Origin: Burkholderiaceae bacterium
Lineage (GTDB): Bacteria; Pseudomonadota; Gammaproteobacteria; Burkholderiales; Burkholderiaceae
Length of the DNA: 10,186 bases
Assembly: GCA_023253905.1 (NCBI GenBank)
Contig: JALREG010000127.1
Span: 1-10,186, forward strand
Direction: 5' to 3'
Part shown: piece after piece, positions 5,390 through 10,186 of the stretch
Layout of the letters: every line of letters starts with the position of its first letter
How positions within the stretch are numbered: the first letter of the stretch is position 1
Notes under the pieces: generated by a model
The model's database searches: none
What the model was told of the DNA's origin: nothing
Seen by the model: the letters and a program-made list of their open reading frames with translations, nothing else
Translations under genes and position numbers: made by a program

Positions 5390-7035
5390 CCCACACCCTG
5401 GACCACGCCTGGTCTGCGCGCACCTGCGCTCAGAGCCTTGCCCGGGCGGCCAGCCATTGGCCCAACCAACAGGCCCTGTTGATCGAGGGAGAGTTACGCA
5501 CGTTTGCCGAACTCCAGAACGACGTGCAGCAGATGGCGGCAGGCCTCAGTCGGCTGGGGCTACAACGTGGCGATCACTTTGCCATTTGCATGGGCAACAC
5601 CCGTGAGTGGTGCACGCTGTTCCTCGCGGCGGGCACCCTTGGCGCAGTCACCATCCCGATCAACACCCGGTTTAAAGCCGACGAGATTGCCTACTGCCTT
5701 CGCCAGGCCGACGTGCGAATGCTGGCTATCGCAGATCGATTTTTGTCGATTGACTTCATCGCCATGCTTCGAAGCATTGTGCCGGGTATTGATAGCACCC
5801 TGCCCGACCCCGCGTTCCCGTTGCTACGAACCGTCGTGGTAGCAGGTCAGGACACCCCTGTCGGATGCGTGCCCCTTCACACACTCACTCTGTCCGGCGC
5901 ACTTCCACCGGCGACGGAAGCAGCGCAGCCCGACGACACGCTACTCATTCAGTACACCTCGGGCACCACGGCCTATCCCAAGGGCGCCATGCTGTCCCAC
6001 GCGAGCATGCTGCGTGATGCATTTGAAGTGGGTCGTAGGCTCGATCTCCGGCCTGGCGACCGCTACTTCAGCGGCCGTCCGCTGTTTCACGCGGCGGGCA
6101 CCACCATGTCGCTGCTCTGCTCTATCGAGGCGGGCGCCTGCTACCTGACCACCCCAAGCTTTGACACCGAGCAGGTGCTCGACATCATGGAGCGCGAACG
6201 CTGCACCCACACCAGCGGTAACGACACCATGTTCCTCATGATGATGAGCCATCCGAGCTTTCCTGCGCGATCATTTTCGCTGCGGGCGGGTTGGGCTGCA
6301 GCCACGCCCTCCGTGATGCGGCAGATCATCGAACGCATGGGGATCACCGGCCTGTGCTCGGCATTCGGCATGTCGGAGTGCGCGCCGAACGCCGCCATGG
6401 CACCTTTCGATGACGACCTGGAAACGCGCATCCACGGCTTCGCCCGCCCACTGCCGGGCGTGTCAATCCGGATCTGGTCCGAGGATCTCGGGCGCGACCT
6501 GGCCACCGGTGAGGTCGGAGAAATATTGGTGAAAGGCTGGAATGTGATGAAGGGCTATTACAAAATGCCCGAGCACACCGCCAACACCATCGACTCCAAC
6601 GGATGGTTACACACCGGCGATCTGGGTGTGTGTGACAACGAGGGCAGGCTCGCATTTGTTGGGCGCCTGAAGGACTCTTTCAGGGTAGGCGGCGAAAATG
6701 TGGCGCCGGCCGAGGTCGAAGACGTGCTTCATCGCCATCCGGGTATTCGCCAGGCGCAGGTGGTGGGCGTGCCCGATTCGCGCATGGTGGAAGTGCCCGC
6801 TGCATACGTGATTCTGCAGCCCGGAATCGTACTCACCGAGCCCGATGTTATCGCCTGGTGCCGCGAGCGCTGTGCAAACTTCAAGGTGCCAAGGTATGTG
6901 CGCTTCATCGATAGCTTTGAGCATATTGGCATGACCGCGAGCGCGAAAATTCAGAAAAGAAAACTACGCGACTACGTGATCCGAGACCTCGGACTGGAGT
7001 CGGTTGTCCTCACCGGACAAAGCGCAAAGCAGTGA
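5386..7035 (+). CDS. Acyl-CoA synthetase / CoA ligase (ANL superfamily)
   Basis: A 549-residue AMP-forming acid:CoA ligase of normal length. It would convert a carboxylic acid to its CoA thioester with ATP in the cytoplasm. The adenylate-forming core motifs are in order: phosphate loop TSGTTAYPKG (191-200), PLFHAAGT (232-239), FGMSE (327-331), HTGDLGVCDNEGRLAFVGRLKD (409-430), GGENVAPAEVED (435-446), and near the C-terminus ASAKIQKRKLRD (518-529) with Lys521 at the catalytic position. Two family glycines are alanines: TSGTTGxPKG reads TSGTTAYPKG and SGKIQK reads SAKIQK; the lysines and acidic residues remain, so I expect activity. Overall form resembles medium/long-chain or aromatic acid ligases; chain preference cannot be read. 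The ATG overlaps the preceding Bug stop (ATGA) and its own stop overlaps the next start (GTGA), indicating one coupled transcript. Confidence 0.95.
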   Translation: MTHTLDHAWSARTCAQSLARAASHWPNQQALLIEGELRTFAELQNDVQQMAAGLSRLGLQRGDHFAICMGNTREWCTLFLAAGTLGAVTIPINTRFKADEIAYCLRQADVRMLAIADRFLSIDFIAMLRSIVPGIDSTLPDPAFPLLRTVVVAGQDTPVGCVPLHTLTLSGALPPATEAAQPDDTLLIQYTSGTTAYPKGAMLSHASMLRDAFEVGRRLDLRPGDRYFSGRPLFHAAGTTMSLLCSIEAGACYLTTPSFDTEQVLDIMERERCTHTSGNDTMFLMMMSHPSFPARSFSLRAGWAAATPSVMRQIIERMGITGLCSAFGMSECAPNAAMAPFDDDLETRIHGFARPLPGVSIRIWSEDLGRDLATGEVGEILVKGWNVMKGYYKMPEHTANTIDSNGWLHTGDLGVCDNEGRLAFVGRLKDSFRVGGENVAPAEVEDVLHRHPGIRQAQVVGVPDSRMVEVPAAYVILQPGIVLTEPDVIAWCRERCANFKVPRYVRFIDSFEHIGMTASAKIQKRKLRDYVIRDLGLESVVLTGQSAKQ

Positions 7036-8192
7036 GCGGGCAAACGCTAAGCCGTGCCGAGCTGTCGGAGCTCCGGCAGTCGATCCGGCGCTCGATCGCG
7101 GGGCAAATGGCCGCGTTTCCGCGCGAGATGGCAGCGCATGGACGGTTCACTCCCGACATGGTGCAAACCTTCGCCGAGTTGGGCCTACTGGGCATCCGAT
7201 TGGATGAGCGCTGGGGCGGCGCCGCCATGAGCCTTCGAGGGTACTGCATGGTTCAGGAGGAACTCGCCAGGCTGTCCCCCATCCTCTCCCTGATGGTTTC
7301 CTCCACCAGCGGACTGGCGCCAATGGCCATCCAGCGTCATGGATCCCCTGAGCAGCAGCAGCGCTATCTTCCGCAGCTCTGTAGCGGCCACGCGCGCACC
7401 TGTTTCGCACTCACCGAGCCTGAGGCAGGCTCTGATGCGGCCGCGATGACCACTACCGCCCATCGTGTGTCGGGCGGATGGCAACTCAACGGGATCAAGC
7501 ACTTCATCACGCTCGCCGATGATGCTCAGCTGATGATGGTCATGGCGGTAACCGATCGATCCAAGCGCGCGCGGGGGGGCGTCAGCGCATTTCTGGTCGA
7601 GCTTCCCACCCCCGGCGTCAACGTTTCGCGCGTCGATCGCACCATTGGGTCGGCTGCCTGGACCCTCGGTGAAATCACCCTCAATGAGGTGTTTGTCGCC
7701 GACAGCCAGGTGCTGGGCGACATCGGCAAGGGCTTTTCCTACGCGATGGCGTCACTCGACGAAGGGCGGCTGAATGTAGCGAGCATTTGCCTCGGAGCCG
7801 CCCGTTGGCTCCTGGAAGCAAGCGCTGCGCACGCGACCGCGCGCGTGACGTTCGGATCTCCACTCGCCTCACGGCAGGCGATTCAGTGGATGATTGCTGA
7901 CAGTGCCACCGAGATCGCGGCCGCAGAAGGGTTGATCAACGCTGCGCTCGAGGCGATTGAGACTGGCGGTTCGGCTGGCGCTTTAGCCAGCATGGCGAAG
8001 CTTTATGCATCAGAGATGGCATTTCGAGTCGCCGACCGAGCTGTTCAGATTCATGGCGCGGCCGGTGTGCTGGATAGTTCGCCAATCGGCGCAATGTTCC
8101 GTGACCTTCGACTGTTCAGGATCGGCGAAGGCGCATCCGAAATACAGCGGATGCTGATCGCGCGCAGCGTGCTGGAGCAGGTACCCAACTAG
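7032..8192 (+). CDS. Acyl-CoA dehydrogenase (FAD)
   Basis: A 386-residue acyl-CoA dehydrogenase of ordinary length, which introduces an alpha,beta double bond into an acyl-CoA and passes electrons to electron-transfer flavoprotein. Motifs: helical N-domain ending in LDERWGGAAMSLRGYCMVQEE; the FAD/substrate signature CFALTEPEAGSD (124-135); GWQLNGIKHFIT (149-160); GRLNVASICLGAARWLLE; RVTFGSPLASRQAIQW (271-286); and near the C-terminus RIGEGASEIQR (363-373), where Glu366 occupies the place of the catalytic base of the medium-chain enzyme. The GTG start at 7032 overlaps the synthetase stop as GTGA, and no other nearby start keeps the whole N-domain. It is the natural next step after the synthetase. 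A 130-base gap with a possible weak terminator follows. An acyl-CoA mutase-like or glutaryl-type activity is not excluded. Confidence 0.95.
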   Translation: MSGQTLSRAELSELRQSIRRSIAGQMAAFPREMAAHGRFTPDMVQTFAELGLLGIRLDERWGGAAMSLRGYCMVQEELARLSPILSLMVSSTSGLAPMAIQRHGSPEQQQRYLPQLCSGHARTCFALTEPEAGSDAAAMTTTAHRVSGGWQLNGIKHFITLADDAQLMMVMAVTDRSKRARGGVSAFLVELPTPGVNVSRVDRTIGSAAWTLGEITLNEVFVADSQVLGDIGKGFSYAMASLDEGRLNVASICLGAARWLLEASAAHATARVTFGSPLASRQAIQWMIADSATEIAAAEGLINAALEAIETGGSAGALASMAKLYASEMAFRVADRAVQIHGAAGVLDSSPIGAMFRDLRLFRIGEGASEIQRMLIARSVLEQVPN

Positions 8193-8261
8193 CAGGCGGA
8201 TAGCGATAGCGACCTCTGCAATCCTTCAGAGTGCCGCCCTCGTCGTCCGGCCAACGCCTCC

Positions 8262-8290
8262 AGCTGAACCCCTTCGGCTATCATCTTTAA
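8262..8290 (+). terminator. Possible weak intrinsic terminator after the acyl-CoA dehydrogenase
   Basis: AGCTGAA (8262-8268), a CCCC loop and TTCGGCT (8273-8279) form a 7-pair stem with one G-U pair, followed by ATCATCTTTAA. The T tract is short and interrupted, so termination would be partial at best; read-through to the third Bug gene is quite possible. The remainder of the 8193-8322 gap shows no clear promoter. Confidence 0.3.
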
Positions 8291-8312
8291 ACACGAAGCA
8301 AGCCCACAGGGC

Positions 8313-8320
8313 GGGAGGAG
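8313..8320 (+). promoter_or_regulatory. Strong, close-set ribosome binding site of the third Bug gene
   Basis: GGGAGGAG ends 2 bases before the ATG at 8323; the GGGAG part sits 5 bases away. It is the best anti-Shine-Dalgarno match in the window and suggests that this gene is translated independently of the genes upstream. Confidence 0.65.
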
Positions 8321-8322
8321 TC

Positions 8323-9321
8323 ATGAATCACCGTCAGTATTCTCATACCTGGACGTTGGCCCTTTCGGCGGGGCTTTCGGCCCTCGCCTTTGGCGCGCCC
8401 CTGAGCGCCCATGCGCAGGCGAGCGCAGGCGTCTGGCCCGAGCGACCGGTCAGGATGGTCATTCCCTTTCCTCCGGGCGGCACGCTTGATCGCGTCGGCC
8501 GGACGCTCGCGCAGCGTCTGGGCGAACAGTTTGGCCAGAATTTCGTGGTCGAGAATCGGCCCGGTGGCAATGGCGTGATTGGCGCCGATGTTGTGGCCAA
8601 GTCCAGTCCTGACGGCTACACGTTGCTCTTTAACGCGAGCACCTTTGTCACCGCCCCCCTCACCATGAGTTCGGTACCCTATAAGGTCCAGACCGATTTC
8701 GCCCCCATCAGCTTGGTGGCGCTCGCGCCCCTGTCAATCGCCATCAGCAACAAGCTCGGCGTCACCGACCTGAACGGGCTGATTGCCGCCGCGCGTGCGC
8801 GGCCCGGCGCACTCAATTTTGCAACCGGGTCGATTGGTTCGGCCGGCCACCTCTGCACCGCAAAACTCGAAACCGCAGCGAATATTTCGGTAACCGTCAT
8901 TCCCTACAAAGGCACCACGCCCGCCATGCAGGATCTGGTGGGCGGTCAGATCGAGGGGTTCATCGACCCGGTGCTGGGGTCGCTACAGTTCCACCGCTCA
9001 GGTCAGTTGAAGGTGGTGGCGGTAACCTCTGATCAGCGGTTACCCAACATGCCCGACGTGGCGACCGCAAGCGAAACCCTCAAGGGCTTCAGCTGTGCGA
9101 GCTGGTACGGCTTGTGGGCGCCTGCCAAGACGCCCTCTGCGCTGGTGGATCGGCTGAATACAGCGGTCAACAAGGAGCTCGGTGGACCCATGCGCGAGCG
9201 CTTGCTGGCCGACGGCATCGTGCCAGGCGGCGGGTCGGTGGCCGACTTCGCCCGGTTCCAGGCCGATGACATCGCATCGTCCGCAAAAATCGTTGAGGCC
9301 AAGAAGATCCGCCTTGACTGA
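8323..9321 (+). CDS. Bug/TctC-family periplasmic solute-binding protein (third of three)
   Basis: A 332-residue Bug protein with a somewhat long signal region: MNHRQYSHTW, a hydrophobic stretch TLALSAGLSALAFG and probable cleavage after AHA (29-31). Mature marks: WPERPVRMVIPFPPGGTLD (38-56), NFVVENRPGGNGVIGADV, SPDGYTLLFNAST, LNFATGSIGSAGHLC, VIPYKGTTPAMQDLVGG, PDVATASETL and YGLWAPAKTPSALVDRLN. Its first pocket loop is the canonical PFPPGGxxD with Asp56, so of the three it is the most typical. LCTAK and FSCASWYG hold two cysteines that could form a periplasmic disulfide, which is only a guess. The SDR gene begins at a TTG inside its last codons (8-base overlap), implying coupling. It is separated from the upstream enzymes by 130 bases and carries its own good ribosome site, so it could start a sub-operon. 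Ligand unknown. Confidence 0.95.
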   Translation: MNHRQYSHTWTLALSAGLSALAFGAPLSAHAQASAGVWPERPVRMVIPFPPGGTLDRVGRTLAQRLGEQFGQNFVVENRPGGNGVIGADVVAKSSPDGYTLLFNASTFVTAPLTMSSVPYKVQTDFAPISLVALAPLSIAISNKLGVTDLNGLIAAARARPGALNFATGSIGSAGHLCTAKLETAANISVTVIPYKGTTPAMQDLVGGQIEGFIDPVLGSLQFHRSGQLKVVAVTSDQRLPNMPDVATASETLKGFSCASWYGLWAPAKTPSALVDRLNTAVNKELGGPMRERLLADGIVPGGGSVADFARFQADDIASSAKIVEAKKIRLD

Positions 9322-10021
9322 AGCCTCAGCACGCGTGGTGGTCACCGGCAGTTCGTCGGGCATTGGTCTTGCCATTGCCCAACGTCTTTTGGCCGATGGC
9401 TGGGAGGTGGTCGGGCTGGATCTCCAGCCGGCCCCTTTCCCGCATGCGAATTTGACGACTTATGAGATCGACCTGAGCACGCTTGTGCCAGACGACGCTC
9501 GGTTGCACCCGCTTAGGTCGGTCGCCAGTCCCACCGCGCTGGTCCATGCCGCAGGCTGGATGAGCACAGCCCCGCTGGGCGAACTTGATCTCCAGGCTGG
9601 CGAGCGCATGTGGCGTGTCCACGTACAGGCAATCACGGTTCTGGCTGACTTACTCGTGCCAGAGATGATGTCAGCGGGGTTCGGTCGCGTGGTGCTGATC
9701 GGGAGCCGCGTGGCAGCGGGTATGGCAGGACGCAGTCAATATGCCGCCTGCAAGGCTGCACTGGTCGGACTCGCGCGAAGCTGGGCGGCCGAAGCCATTG
9801 CACGGGGCGTTACGATCAACGTGATCTCGCCAGCGGCAACGGCAACACCGATGCTGAGTGATGCATCGCGCGCGAGTGCCAAACCAAAGCTGCCCCCCAT
9901 TGGCAGGTACATCGAACCGGACGAGGTGGCCGCGCTCACGGCGTTTCTTCTGTCGGCGCAGGCATCCGCGATTACTGGGCAGGAGATCGCGGTGTGTGGG
10001 GGCGCGACGCTACAGCGATGA
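9314..10021 (+). CDS. Short-chain dehydrogenase/reductase (SDR), atypical catalytic Asn
   Basis: A 235-residue classical-type SDR. Residues 8-18 (VVVTGSSSGIG) carry the TGxxxGxG nucleotide loop; LDLQP with Asp36 at the end of strand 2 favours NAD(H) over NADP(H). The catalytic Ser131 (LIGSR), Tyr143 and Lys147 (YAACK) have the usual spacing, followed by INVISPAATATPM (168-180) and the C-terminal GQEIAVCGG (222-230). Two differences stand out: the NNAG motif reads HAAG (78-81) and the helix-4 asparagine of the catalytic tetrad appears to be His103 (RVHVQA). The start is taken as TTG at 9314, eight bases inside the Bug stop, because it gives MTEASARVVVTG with a normal short leader; upstream in-frame starts (from 9182) would lie within the Bug gene and add non-family sequence, and the later GTGs cut the first strand. 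It probably oxidises a hydroxy-acyl or alcohol intermediate of the pathway (inference). Confidence 0.9.
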   Translation: MTEASARVVVTGSSSGIGLAIAQRLLADGWEVVGLDLQPAPFPHANLTTYEIDLSTLVPDDARLHPLRSVASPTALVHAAGWMSTAPLGELDLQAGERMWRVHVQAITVLADLLVPEMMSAGFGRVVLIGSRVAAGMAGRSQYAACKAALVGLARSWAAEAIARGVTINVISPAATATPMLSDASRASAKPKLPPIGRYIEPDEVAALTAFLLSAQASAITGQEIAVCGGATLQR

Positions 10022-10186
10022 TCTCCGCCAATTCTGACGCCCTGCGCCTACAGGCCTCTGGGGTTACCAACATCCCGAGTTCAACGCCGTTCGGTCAATT
10101 CGCTTATGCAGACATAGACGTTTCTATGCGAAAGGGCGAATCAGACGACTCGAGCACCATCCCGTTTTGCTCGACCTTTAGATACT
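10018..10186 (+). CDS. Possible start of a further gene, unrecognised (partial, 56 codons)
   Basis: An ATG overlaps the SDR stop (ATGA) and opens a frame that runs to the window end: MISANSDALRLQASGVTN onward. I recognise no family in these 56 residues. The overlap is the same arrangement used by real genes in this window, which argues for a gene. Against it, the region falls to about 53% G+C by hand count, a 56-codon open frame is unremarkable at this composition, and the predicted sequence is Ser/Thr-rich without clear hydrophobic patterning. It may equally be intergenic. Confidence 0.25.
   Translation, partial: MISANSDALRLQASGVTNIPSSTPFGQFAYADIDVSMRKGESDDSSTIPFCSTFRY
10113..10128. repeat. 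Short inverted repeat near the right edge
   Basis: CATAGA-CGTT-TCTATG is a perfect 6-base inverted repeat with a 4-base loop, about 92 bases after the SDR stop. No T run follows on either strand, so it is not an intrinsic terminator as it stands; an operator or a chance repeat are both possible. Confidence 0.3.

Noticed and set aside
8214..8231. Hairpin CTCTG-N8-CAGAG as a terminator for the acyl-CoA dehydrogenase
   Set aside because: The stem is only five pairs with an 8-base loop, and no T tract follows; the hairpin at 8262-8279 is the better, though still weak, candidate.
9182..9313. Upstream ATG start for the SDR
   Set aside because: It would bury 132 bases in the third Bug gene and add residues unlike any SDR N-terminus.
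1..10186. Mobile element, CRISPR array, toxin-antitoxin or defence genes
   Set aside because: No transposase, integrase, terminal repeats, spaced direct repeats, nuclease or helicase motifs were seen; all confident genes are metabolic or transport-related.

Overview
The window looks like chromosomal DNA of a high-GC betaproteobacterium, most likely Burkholderiales (Bordetella/Achromobacter/Cupriavidus/Comamonadaceae-like). The main reason is three separate periplasmic solute-binding proteins of the Bug/TctC family, a family hugely expanded in that order, each set among catabolic enzymes. Gene density is high, with many stop/start overlaps. No tRNA, rRNA, CRISPR array, insertion sequence, integrase or transcriptional regulator gene was seen.

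Layout. Two divergent gene groups read away from a 251-base spacer (3177-3427). Leftward (minus strand) come a flavin-dependent monooxygenase (2043-3176, TTG start), a Bug protein (1004-1969), a small unrecognised protein with a Cys-x-Cys motif (630-1004) and the N-terminal part of a hydantoinase A/oxoprolinase-type ATPase (605 to the window edge). Rightward (plus strand) come a metal-dependent-hydrolase-fold amidohydrolase (3428-4375), a second Bug protein (4421-5389), an acyl-CoA synthetase (5386-7035), an acyl-CoA dehydrogenase (7032-8192), a third Bug protein (8323-9321), a short-chain dehydrogenase (9314-10021, TTG start) and possibly a further frame that starts on the dehydrogenase stop codon and runs off the window.

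How the genes may work together (inference). The set of ring hydroxylase, CoA ligase, acyl-CoA dehydrogenase, NAD-type alcohol dehydrogenase/reductase, ACMSD-like decarboxylase/hydrolase and hydantoinase/oxoprolinase resembles a catabolic locus for an organic acid that is activated to a CoA thioester and then oxidised. The Bug proteins would capture the acid(s) in the periplasm. No substrate can be named from sequence, and no TctA/TctB membrane subunits are present, so the Bug proteins must use permeases elsewhere or act as sensors.

Most noteworthy: (i) the hydantoinase frame loses family resemblance abruptly at about position 131, together with a GC step (about 73% left of it, 58% right by hand count), which suggests a junction or assembly chimera at the window edge; (ii) the amidohydrolase lacks the N-terminal His-x-His metal motif but keeps the other ligands; (iii) the three Bug proteins have three different ligand-loop sequences; (iv) the small Cys-x-Cys protein is translationally coupled to a Bug gene; (v) a 7-bp perfect inverted repeat lies in the divergent spacer. 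I do not see clear evidence for a wholly new system such as a defence island; the strongest novelty candidates are the pathway itself and the small protein.
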